A stretch of DNA of 30,123 nt from CAYSPG01 sp964432885. GTDB taxonomy: Bacteria > Bacteroidota > Bacteroidia > AKYH767-A > OLB10. Shown one piece after another: positions 6,371 to 16,000 of the stretch. The notes under the pieces were generated by a model. It searched no databases. It had not been told where the DNA came from and saw only the letters and a list, made by a program, of their open reading frames with translations. The stretch covers positions 1 to 30,123 of the forward strand of contig CAYSPG010000032.1 in assembly GCA_964432885.1 (NCBI GenBank). The letters run 5' to 3'. A program made the position numbers and the translations under genes. Numbering within the stretch: the first letter of the stretch is position 1; the number at the start of each line of letters is the position of its first letter.

Positions 6371-9300
6371 ATGAAAAAGATAATCAGTGCTGTATGCATC
6401 ATGCTGTTGTCGTGCATGGTGCTGATGGCTCAAAGCCCATCGCAGCAAATAACAGCCTGGCAATATTATTTTAATACCGATCCAGGACAGGGTATTGCCG
6501 GCAACGGTGCCATCATACCTGTAACTCCGGCAGCATCGGTAACGCAAACATTAAACATCACCCTTCCGCTTTCACTCTCCAACGGTTTTCATCAGTTATA
6601 TATACGCGCAAAGGACGAGGACAACCGCTGGAGCATTGCCGAACGCAGAGGGCTGTTTATTATGACCCCATCCGTAACGCAGCCTCTAACCGCTATGGAA
6701 TATTATTTTGATACCGACCCCGGTGTGGGCAACGGCACACCCATAGCAGTTACTCCCGGCAATAGTATTACCCATACGGCTGCCATTGTGCTGCCGGTAA
6801 TGGCACCCGGTTTTCACCAGTTATATATACGCGCAAAAAATGCCGGTGGACGCTGGAGCATTGCCGAACGCAGAGGGTTTTTTATCCTCTCTCAAACCGT
6901 ATCGCAGAATATTGTTGCCTTGCAGTATTATTTTAATACCGACCCCGGGCAGGGCATTGCCGGCAACGGAGCGGTTATACCCGTTACGCCCGGCACCACC
7001 ATTGTTACCGACACATCCTTTAATGTGCCAACCGGTTTGGGATGCACACCTGCATTATATATACGATATAAAGATAGCAGCGGTCGCTGGAGCATTGCCG
7101 AACGCAAAACGTTTGACAATCCGCACACCGTAGCATGGTCTGAATTTACCACACAGCGCACCGGCAACGTATTTTATTTCGAAAGCGAAATGCTAAACCG
7201 CCAAAGCCACTCGTGGAATTTTGACGATGGCTCGGCACCGGCCACTGTTGCACAAAATCCTTCACACACATTTACCACACCGGGCGAGTATGATGTTTGC
7301 CTTACCGTTTCAAACTCAGCTTGCGGTGCGCGCACCACATGCCACAATGTTAGTTTTCCGGGTTTGGCAGAACACAGCCCAACACGCCATGCACCCATTG
7401 CCGGTTTTGTGGGTGACATTTCGGGTGGCGGATTTGTTGCCGGAACCACCTTTAAATATATTGGCGTAGGTGCCGATATTGTTCCCTCCAGCACCATTCT
7501 TGGCAGCACTTCGCGGGCGCGCATATTCTGCGATTTAACCGGCAAGCCCGCAGGCTCGCGCCACTTAGTGGTAATCATTCCCGGTCAGGATAACGATACG
7601 TTGTTTGATGCGCTTAACATTTTGTCAACCTATACAGCGGCTGCAGGCGTAAAGCCCGCGCTTGATATTTCGGGCCCCATGGCCATATTCTCAGGCACAG
7701 CGCCCGAAAAATTTGTGGTAAGCCTTACCAACAATACAGACGAAACCATGTATGGCGTTCCGGTATTTATTGAAATACCACCCATTGACGAAACATTTAT
7801 ATCTAACATTATTCCGGATGGTTCGGCATGGTCAACACCCCAAAATGTTTTTATTGATAAGTTCGACAGCACCACCATGTCTGTTACACGCAAAGCTGCA
7901 TGGCTTATTGTACCTTACCTGGCCCCCGGTGTTACCGAAGATATCCGTTTCGAACTTTCAAGCCTGGTTCCGTTAACATCCACCATCAAAGCGGCTGTTT
8001 TCCCTGCTGTATATACATCCGTTAACGGACCCGGTTCGCCCACGTTCGATTGCGATACCATTCCCGTATTATTTCAAAACTGGTTTAACATGCTGCCGCC
8101 ACCGGTAAGGTATCCCAACGGTTTCGACCCGGGATGCTGGATCGATGGCTGGATGGATATAGTACCTTACTTTCCCTGGGGCGATGGCAGTTATAATGGC
8201 AACGGACTTGCCAATGCTGGCGGTTACCATGTAGATGATGGAATAGGATTAGGATTTACCACTCCCCAGGCATTTGCCGATTTCTGGGGATTGCCGCTTG
8301 TTGCCTATGGCGATGATAAAAGCGGAGGCGAATATGATGATTCAGACTGGGGCAATATTGTAAATCCATGCCCGGGTTGCTGGTCAGATATCCTCGAGCG
8401 GATTCTTGAAATACCGCTGTCTATCGATCCGAACTACAAAAGCGGTTCGGGCAATTTTACATCCGATAACTATACCAATGGATATACGCCTTTAACTTAC
8501 CAGGTGCATTTTGAAAATCTTTCATCAGCAACCGCACCGGCAAGTTTTGTTACGGTTACGGATGTTATTGATACATCAAAGTTTGATATGACATCGTTTA
8601 CATTTAAATCATACGGCTTTGCCGATTTCAATAAAAAGGTAAACCTTAAAACAAACCTGTTTACACAGGACGTTAATATGAACCCGGTAAAAAATGTAGT
8701 GGTAAGAACTATTGGTGAACTAAATGAAAACGGCTTGCTCGATTGGAAAATGCTCACTTACACAGCCGATACCATGAATGAAATAAGCAATCCCTTCCTC
8801 GGCTTTCTCGACCCTAATGTGGTTGCACCCGAAGGCGAAGGATATATCGAGTTTTCTGTGTTACCCAAACCCACCCTCAGCAATGGTGATGTGATTAATA
8901 ACGAGGCATCCATTACATTCGATTTTAATGCACCCATAATTACCAATACATGGAGTAATAAAATTGATAAGGTTAATCCGTCCAGTAATGTAGAGCCTTT
9001 GCCAGCAGTTACCAACGATTCGGTTATTAATATAATTGTAACACGCAATGACGCAAACTCAGGTGTGTTGGATTATGAATTGTATTTATCCGAAAACAAT
9101 GGTCCGTGGAAAGTACGCAGGTATCTTACTGCCGACACCATAAAATTTGCCGGCAATCATGGCAGCACATACCGGTTTTATTCTGTGGCCCGCGACAGGG
9201 TTCTTAATATAGAAAATGTTCCCGCATCGCACGATGCATCCACCACCTTAGACACCACACGCACCGTTTATTATGCCGATGCCGATGGAGATGGATTTGG

Positions 9301-11326
9301 AAACGCACTCGCGCCTGTTCTTGCTTATGTATTGCCAATAGGCTATGTAACCAACAATACCGATTGCAACGATACACTTAGTACTGCTTACCCCGGTGCC
9401 ACCGAAATATTTTGCAATGGCATTGACGAAAACTGCAATGGTATGACAGATGACGGAGTAGCCAGCACCGACCCTACATCAGCTAACACCAATGCAACCA
9501 ATGATGAAATATGTGCAGGCAATAGTGTTACTCTTACCGTTAATGGCGGCTCGCTTGGCACAGGTGCTGCATGGAATTGGTACAGTAACTCGTGCACAGG
9601 TGCTTTGGTTGGCAGTGGTAGTTCGCTTACCCTTTCTCCGGCAACAACAACTACGTATTACGTAAAAGCGGTTGGTTTGTGCAACTCAACACTATGTGTA
9701 CCAGTTACGGTAAATGTTAAAGCAGCAGCTCCATCATCCAGCGTTGTAATGCCATTTATAAACCTTCCGGCTTATGCCTGCAACGGAACTGCTGTAAGTA
9801 ATATTGGAGTAGCAGCAGTGGCGGGTGCATCGCAATATATTTTTGATGGTCCCACAGGCACCACATTTAATGGAAGCAATCCTTATGTATCATCTACTCC
9901 CACTGTAAATATTGTTTTCGGAAATCCCAATGGTTCGGGATATTACATAGGTGTGCAGGCAGCCAATGCCTGCGGCACCTCCAATCGAAAGTCGCAATGG
10001 GTAAGGGGCAGCGTGGGTGTGCCTGCAAGTATTACTCCTGCATCGGGCATTTTAACGCATTGTGCAAATACAGTTAGTACATTTACTTGTCCCGCTGTTA
10101 CAGGTGCTACGCAATATCAATGGACAATATCAGGTGATGCTACGGTTTCGGGTACAGGCACCACAGCTACCGTAACCTTTGGCCCGGCATGGAATGGAGG
10201 AACCCTTTGTGTAGCTGCACAAACAACCTGCTTTACCAGCGCTTCCAAATGCATAGTACTTACTACATCAGCATCATCTATTGGACCAATAAGCGGAACA
10301 TTTATAGCCTGCCCGGGTCAAACATTAACATACAGTGTAGCCAATGTACCCGGTGCTGCATCCTATAATTGGGTGCTGCCGGCTGGTGCTTCGGGTGTAT
10401 CGTCTACCAATAGCATTAATGTAACATTTGGCACTGTATTTACCAGTGGAGATATAAAAGTGCAGGTAACCAGTGTTTGCGGAGTAGTGTCGGACTTTAG
10501 GTCAACAACCATTTACAGCGGTGTTCCGCCAAGGCCAGCTTCCATAGCAGGACCTTTAAACGGGTTATGCTCACAAACAATTGTATTTACATGCCCTGCT
10601 CAAAGTGGAGTTACTTTTAGCTGGACTGTACCCGCAGGAGCCACAATCAACAGCGGCCAGGGTACCAATGCCATCAGCGTAACGTTTGGCGTGTTCAGCA
10701 CAGGTTCGGTATGTGTTACTGCATCCACAGCCTGCGGAACAAGCGCTGCACGTTGCATAACAGTAAACGGAAAACCGGCAGTACCGGGGGCAATTACCGC
10801 TATTCCCTCATCATGGTGTGCAAACACATCAGGTGTCGAGTTTAATGTTGATGTAACGCCACTGACAGGTTCATATATCCTCAATTGGTTATATCCGGGT
10901 TCATCTGTTGCAAACTATGTATTAGGAGGAGGAAATTCTACCAGCTTAATATTAAACTGGCTCACAGGATCGGGAAGTGTAAACGTTACTTCTTCCAATG
11001 CATGTGGAAATTCTACACGTACAAGCACACAGGCCAACTCGTGCCGCGAAGAAGAGCAAATTGATAATATAAATTCAGATAAAATATATGTATATCCAAA
11101 TCCCGTAAAGGACTACTTGAATATAGAATTTATGTCTGATGAAAATCAAAATGCATCGTTACAAATGCTTGACTTAGCCGGTAAGCTGATAGTTAGTCGC
11201 GATATTGGTTGTGTTGATGGATTAAATAAATCAACTATAAATGTAAGCAAACTTGCAAGGGGTGTTTATTTTATCGAAGTAACTACTCAACACAAACTTG
11301 GCAGAAAAAAAGTTATAATTGATTAG
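6371..11326 (+). CDS. Giant multi-module secreted protein with T9SS C-terminal sorting domain
   Basis: The start at 6371 gives a signal peptide (MKKIISAVCIMLLSCMVLMAQ). An in-frame ATG at 6329 would overlap the previous gene and put charged residues first. Length is about 1651 residues. The order is: three near-identical modules of about 72-78 residues (about 30-107, 109-180, 181-250) with YYFNTDPG at the start and RWSIAER at the end; a PKD-like domain (about 255-325, SWNFDDGS); a long beta-rich region with Trp/Asp-rich stretches; a MopE-type metal-binding motif (about 968-1015, DADGDGFGN..TDCND..CNGIDENCNG); several Ig/PKD-like repeats with paired Cys (about 1030-1540, TYSVANVPGAASYNWVLPAG); and a type A T9SS sorting domain (about 1570-1651, YVYPNPVKD..GVYFIEVT). 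It is predicted to be exported and anchored or released at the cell surface. The substrate is unknown. Confidence 0.9.
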   Translation: MKKIISAVCIMLLSCMVLMAQSPSQQITAWQYYFNTDPGQGIAGNGAIIPVTPAASVTQTLNITLPLSLSNGFHQLYIRAKDEDNRWSIAERRGLFIMTPSVTQPLTAMEYYFDTDPGVGNGTPIAVTPGNSITHTAAIVLPVMAPGFHQLYIRAKNAGGRWSIAERRGFFILSQTVSQNIVALQYYFNTDPGQGIAGNGAVIPVTPGTTIVTDTSFNVPTGLGCTPALYIRYKDSSGRWSIAERKTFDNPHTVAWSEFTTQRTGNVFYFESEMLNRQSHSWNFDDGSAPATVAQNPSHTFTTPGEYDVCLTVSNSACGARTTCHNVSFPGLAEHSPTRHAPIAGFVGDISGGGFVAGTTFKYIGVGADIVPSSTILGSTSRARIFCDLTGKPAGSRHLVVIIPGQDNDTLFDALNILSTYTAAAGVKPALDISGPMAIFSGTAPEKFVVSLTNNTDETMYGVPVFIEIPPIDETFISNIIPDGSAWSTPQNVFIDKFDSTTMSVTRKAAWLIVPYLAPGVTEDIRFELSSLVPLTSTIKAAVFPAVYTSVNGPGSPTFDCDTIPVLFQNWFNMLPPPVRYPNGFDPGCWIDGWMDIVPYFPWGDGSYNGNGLANAGGYHVDDGIGLGFTTPQAFADFWGLPLVAYGDDKSGGEYDDSDWGNIVNPCPGCWSDILERILEIPLSIDPNYKSGSGNFTSDNYTNGYTPLTYQVHFENLSSATAPASFVTVTDVIDTSKFDMTSFTFKSYGFADFNKKVNLKTNLFTQDVNMNPVKNVVVRTIGELNENGLLDWKMLTYTADTMNEISNPFLGFLDPNVVAPEGEGYIEFSVLPKPTLSNGDVINNEASITFDFNAPIITNTWSNKIDKVNPSSNVEPLPAVTNDSVINIIVTRNDANSGVLDYELYLSENNGPWKVRRYLTADTIKFAGNHGSTYRFYSVARDRVLNIENVPASHDASTTLDTTRTVYYADADGDGFGNALAPVLAYVLPIGYVTNNTDCNDTLSTAYPGATEIFCNGIDENCNGMTDDGVASTDPTSANTNATNDEICAGNSVTLTVNGGSLGTGAAWNWYSNSCTGALVGSGSSLTLSPATTTTYYVKAVGLCNSTLCVPVTVNVKAAAPSSSVVMPFINLPAYACNGTAVSNIGVAAVAGASQYIFDGPTGTTFNGSNPYVSSTPTVNIVFGNPNGSGYYIGVQAANACGTSNRKSQWVRGSVGVPASITPASGILTHCANTVSTFTCPAVTGATQYQWTISGDATVSGTGTTATVTFGPAWNGGTLCVAAQTTCFTSASKCIVLTTSASSIGPISGTFIACPGQTLTYSVANVPGAASYNWVLPAGASGVSSTNSINVTFGTVFTSGDIKVQVTSVCGVVSDFRSTTIYSGVPPRPASIAGPLNGLCSQTIVFTCPAQSGVTFSWTVPAGATINSGQGTNAISVTFGVFSTGSVCVTASTACGTSAARCITVNGKPAVPGAITAIPSSWCANTSGVEFNVDVTPLTGSYILNWLYPGSSVANYVLGGGNSTSLILNWLTGSGSVNVTSSNACGNSTRTSTQANSCREEEQIDNINSDKIYVYPNPVKDYLNIEFMSDENQNASLQMLDLAGKLIVSRDIGCVDGLNKSTINVSKLARGVYFIEVTTQHKLGRKKVIID

Positions 11327-11345
11327 ACTTGTGTTAACAACAAAC

Positions 11346-11373
11346 AACCCTTTTGCCTGACGGTGAAAGGGTT
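11346..11373. terminator. Bidirectional intrinsic terminator
   Basis: AACCCTTTTGCC - TGAC - GGTGAAAGGGTT forms a 12-bp stem with two G-T pairs and a 4-base loop, followed by TTTGTTTTT on the plus strand. On the minus strand the stem is followed by GTTTGTTGTT. It lies between two convergent genes that end at 11326 and 11381 and probably serves both. Confidence 0.8.
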
Positions 11374-11380
11374 TTTGTTT

Positions 11381-12949
11381 TTAAATACGTACATGATTTT
11401 TTACCCCCTCAGCACACCGCTCACCATCCATAGCTGCACTCACAATTCCACCTGCATAACCGGCACCCTCTGCACACGGAAACAATCCTGCAATTTGCCC
11501 ATGCATACAAGTTTCCTTGTCACGAGGAATGCGCACAGGTGATGATGTACGTGACTCCACTCCCACTAAAATTGCTTCGTTGGTATAATAGTCTTTAATT
11601 TTTCTTCCAAACTCAGGCAACGCAGCACGCAAGGCACCTGCAATGTTTTTTGAAAGCACCTGGTTTAAGTTTGCTGATGTAACACCCGGCACATACGAGC
11701 AGGCAGGTAAATCATTGGATGTTTTGTTTTGCACAAAATCAATTAATCGTTGTGCAGGTGCAGCCAATGTTTTTCCTCCGGCAACAAAAGCCTGCTGTTC
11801 TAATTGCTTTTGAAATTCGAGATAGCGTAACTCGCCTTTGTTTTTAAACGGCAACACATCTTCTTCGGTAATTGAAACCACCATGCCCGAATTTGCAAAC
11901 GGATTATTTCTGCGCGAAGGGCTCCAGCCGTTTACAACAATTTCGGCAGGTGCTGTGGCTGCCGGTGCAATAATTCCTCCCGGGCACATACAAAAAGAAT
12001 AAACACCCCTGTTTTTATGCTGATGCGTAAGCGCATACGATGCAGGAGGTAAATACTCACTGCGCACCTGGCAATGGTATTGGGCTGCATCAATTATTTT
12101 TTGCTGATGCTCTATGCGCACACCCATGGCAATGGGCTTTGCCTCAATGGCAATTTTCTTTTCATTAAGTAAATAAAAAACATCGCGTGCCGAGTGTCCT
12201 GTTGCAAGAATTACTGCATCTGCTTTTATCGAATATGAATTTTTGTTTTCAACATGCTGAACTACTATACCTTTTATTGCATTGCCTTCAATAATAAAAT
12301 CAGTAAGTTTTGTTTCAAATAAAATTTCGCCACCACATGCAATTATCTGCTCACGCATGGAAGAAATTATTGCAGGTAATTTATTGGTGCCGATGTGCGG
12401 ATGTGCATCAATGGCAATATCCGGTGATGCACCATGCTCAATAAAAGTTTGGAGGATGCGCATAATATCACCCCGCTTGCCTGAGCGTGTATATAGTTTA
12501 CCATCCGAGTAAGTGCCTGCACCACCTTCGCCAAAACAATAATTTGAATCGGGATTTACAATGTGTTGCTTGTTTAATACAGCTAAATCGCGCCTTCGTG
12601 CCCGCACATTTTTTCCACGTTCGATGAGTATGGGTTTTAACCCAAGTTCAATTAACCTTATAGCTGCAAACAAACCCGCAGGGCCGCAGCCAATTATTAA
12701 AACAGGTTTCGCATTGTTTACGTCTTGTAATCTTCTCTTTTCAAAAGCAGGAACTGTTTCATTCCTGTCATACACATCTACAGCAAGTCTTATTTTGACT
12801 TGACTGCTGCGTGCATCAATGCTTCGCTTTGCAATTTGAAAATGAAATGTGCTAGGGTCAAAAGCAAATTTCTTTTTTAGCACATTTATTATTTGTTGCT
12901 CATTTGCCGCCTCTTCGGGCGAAAGAAAGAGCTCGAATTGTTTTATCAA
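11381..12949 (-). CDS. FAD-dependent dehydrogenase (COG2509-like, NAD(P)/FAD oxidoreductase)
   Basis: This is a 522-residue cytoplasmic flavoprotein. Residues about 82-112 (VLIIGCGPAGLFAAIRL then ILIERG) form the dinucleotide-binding Rossmann motif. Next come R.RRRDLAVLNK and NYCFGEGGAGTYSDGKLYTR, characteristic of the COG2509 family, then ATGHSARDVFYLL and a C-terminal FAD-contact stretch (FPCAEGAGYAGGIVSAAMDG). Length fits the family. The reaction is not established for this family, so I give no gene symbol. The N-terminal ~75 residues are a small extra domain (FELFLSPEEAANEQQ) also usual in the family. It is a single gene, convergent with the T9SS cargo at 6371 and followed by the shared terminator. 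Confidence 0.88.
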   Translation of the reverse strand: MIKQFELFLSPEEAANEQQIINVLKKKFAFDPSTFHFQIAKRSIDARSSQVKIRLAVDVYDRNETVPAFEKRRLQDVNNAKPVLIIGCGPAGLFAAIRLIELGLKPILIERGKNVRARRRDLAVLNKQHIVNPDSNYCFGEGGAGTYSDGKLYTRSGKRGDIMRILQTFIEHGASPDIAIDAHPHIGTNKLPAIISSMREQIIACGGEILFETKLTDFIIEGNAIKGIVVQHVENKNSYSIKADAVILATGHSARDVFYLLNEKKIAIEAKPIAMGVRIEHQQKIIDAAQYHCQVRSEYLPPASYALTHQHKNRGVYSFCMCPGGIIAPAATAPAEIVVNGWSPSRRNNPFANSGMVVSITEEDVLPFKNKGELRYLEFQKQLEQQAFVAGGKTLAAPAQRLIDFVQNKTSNDLPACSYVPGVTSANLNQVLSKNIAGALRAALPEFGRKIKDYYTNEAILVGVESRTSSPVRIPRDKETCMHGQIAGLFPCAEGAGYAGGIVSAAMDGERCAEGVKNHVRI

Positions 12950-13007
12950 TTATTTAAGAGTTTAAAATTGAAGTATAAGGCGGACAACAGTGATTAACAA
13001 AAAAAAA

Positions 13008-13032
13008 TCCCGGCCTAAACCGGGATTTTTTT
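13008..13032 (-). terminator. Intrinsic terminator of the second T9SS cargo gene
   Basis: TCCCGG-cctaaa-CCGGGA is flanked by a run of A on the left and a run of T on the right, so the stem extends through A-T pairs. Read on the minus strand, it is a GC hairpin followed by a T tract, just past the stop codon at 13042. Confidence 0.85.
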
Positions 13033-13041
13033 TGGCAAACT

Positions 13042-16000
13042 TTATTTAGCCACTATCATCTTGCGCACCATGCGAGTGTCATTGTGCTTAAGCGCATAGA
13101 AGTAAACACCCGAAGCCAAATCACCGGCATGCAGATTTACGGTGTAGTTACCAACGCCTAACTCTTCGCTAAGCGGTGTTGAAACCAACTGACCGGCAAT
13201 GTCAAGTATTTGTAATTCAGTATGTCCTTTTTCATTAATGCTAAAGCTAATGGTTGTAACATCATTAAATGGATTGGGTTGATTTTGCAATAACTCAACA
13301 GCATTGCTTATTTCTTCAGTACCCACTGTTGGGCAAAAGGCTGCCAATGGTGTTAAGCACACATCATCAATAGCCCAGCCTTCGTCCTCCACACTAAAGT
13401 CAGAACAAAATCTCCATCGGAAAATTATATTTTGAACTCCGGGAAGCCCTAAGCAGAAATCGTGGTTACGTTGTGCCCATGCATTTCCATTGCCACTCCA
13501 TCCGGCATGAGGTACAGGGCCAGGAGCACCAACTTGCAAAGCAGTAACATCAAGCGTGTTCATCCAGTTAGGATCAAGCTGGCTGCCCAATTGTTTCCAG
13601 GTAACACCGTAGTTGGTGGAATATTCAAGTGTTCCTCCGTCTTCATTCTTTTCTGTTTTAAATGCAGTCCAAAATGAAATGTTGTAATACAAACTTCCAT
13701 TGATAATAAACAAGGGCGAGAACAAGGAAGATGTATCGCGGTTTAAATAATTGTTTGTTAAGCCGCCTGTAATCCATGCATTGGTTCCGCTGTGCGCAGT
13801 GTTAATAGATGTTTTGGCAGGTAAACCCAAAGCCCAACTTGAAGTTGGATAAAGGTTTATTGAATTAAGTGTTACCCACTGTGCACCCGATTCAAAATTG
13901 TAACACTTAGGCTGTGTGCTTATTTGTGCCGAATCAAAAACCAAAATGGTATAGCAAATGGTATCGTTAATTGGTTTTAAATCTGTGCCTTGGTTGGGAT
14001 AACTTGTAATAGCGCACACAGTATGCAAACCGGGCGCACCAACCCAGCAATTGCTAAATTGGTAAACCTGACTTGCGCCTAATGCTAATGCAGGTGAATA
14101 GTTTACTGTATCCAGTGAAACTGGTGTGCCGTCAATTACCAATTGCACAGCAGTTGATGTTATTGGAGTGTTTCCATCGTTTTTAATTGTGGTTTGAAAA
14201 CAGATAGTTTGTCCGGGGAAGTTTAAGTGGGGGGTAAGTGGTAAATCCGAAACTGAGGTAGGATTGGTGGTAAGCGGCACAGGTACGGTTAAACAAAAAT
14301 CATCAATGGTATAACCTATACCTGTAGTAAATGTATTTGATTCAAATACAAACCTAAACTGCACACGCTGCTGCCCGTTAAACTGAAGTATCTGAGGATT
14401 TACATTTAAATTATACCAGATAGATTGCTGCCAGCCTGATGATAATCCTTCCCAGGCACCGTTGATATTTGGATTAGCCGCAATAGTACCAGTGTACCAG
14501 TTGTATGCTGTACCTGGCACTAAGTTTAGTACGGTTTGCAAATCGCCATAATGAAACCAGGGGCCATTGTTAATGGATACCTGTAAGTCAACACCATCAT
14601 TCGCATTAGAGGTTGACCAGTTTTGCCAAAAATCAAGGCGTGTATCAATGGCATTGGTAAAATCGAAAATAGGAGAGTTTAAAAAAGTATATGCATTGGA
14701 TGTATAAATTGCGTTAAGATTAATGTCCCAGGCAGTAGTTCCACTGTGCGCTGTGTTGGTTGGGGCCACATTTGGCAACCCAAACTCCCAAATTGTTCCG
14801 GCATTACCTCCAGCACCAATGTTTACTGTCCATCCTACATTGCCACTTTCAAAATCATCGCAGTAGGGATGATTGTAATCAAGAATAATAATTGGTACAC
14901 CAACAGCGTTTGCTGATACGGTATCATTTATAGCGTCACAATCGCCAGCCAAACTGGTAAATACAACAATTTGAAATGCACCGGCAGGTACGGTAAATGT
15001 TTGAGGTAAAATAAATGATGCCGAATTCCAACCTGATGAGTTTGTTGTTAAGTTACCTGTCCATGTGTAAGGAGATGTTGGACCAAAAATTACGGTTCCA
15101 TTTTGAACAATCTGATACTGTACGTTAACCGATGTTTGACTGCTGGTTCCGTAATTGTGTAACGAAACAATAACGCTGTCCAAAGTATTTTCAGCAGCCG
15201 ATCCGCCCAATGATTGTGTGTATGAGTTTGCAGAAATTACGCCTACATCATTTGCACATGGAATATTTACACAAAAATCGTCAATTGAAACACCATCAAG
15301 CTGTGTTCCAAAGTTTGATTTAAAAATATAACGGAAGCGAATAAAGTTGGTTCCGGGAAAGGGCGCAATGGCAGACAAGAAGTAGGAACTGCGTTGCCAG
15401 CCATTTGAGTTACCATCCCATGCAGGCAAATTTGTGAAATTTAAGTTGCATTGATTATACCAGTTTACACTATTTGGGTCATTGTTACATGTACCCAAAA
15501 TTTGCCATATACCCGAAGTGTTCAGTTCGTACTCAATTCTAAAGCCATCATTATTTGCTTCGGTATTTCTGTTTTGCCAAAAACTTAAGTTGGGGTTTAT
15601 GGCTGCAGCCATGTCATAAATTGGTGAGTATAGTGTGTCGGATGCATTTTGAAGATATGCGCTGGTTAAACTTACATCCCATGCATTGGTGCTGTTATGT
15701 CCACCGGTGGTAGCGCCAAATGCCGGGGCACCTAAATTCCATGATGTGGCAGCGGTTGGATTTGTAACCCATCCTATGTTGCCACCTTCCATATCATCGC
15801 AGGCAGTAGGTGTAAGCACTGGTATACCAATTCCGCAAATTAAAGTGGTGTCGTTAAAAAAGTTTCCATCGCTTGCCAACGTAGTGTAAGCCTGCACACA
15901 AAATGGCCCTGGCGGTACCGTAAAACAGGGAGTAATATTTACTGTTACGGTATCGTTAGGGTTTAAAAATCCGTTCCATGTTACGGTTCCTGTTTGTGGC

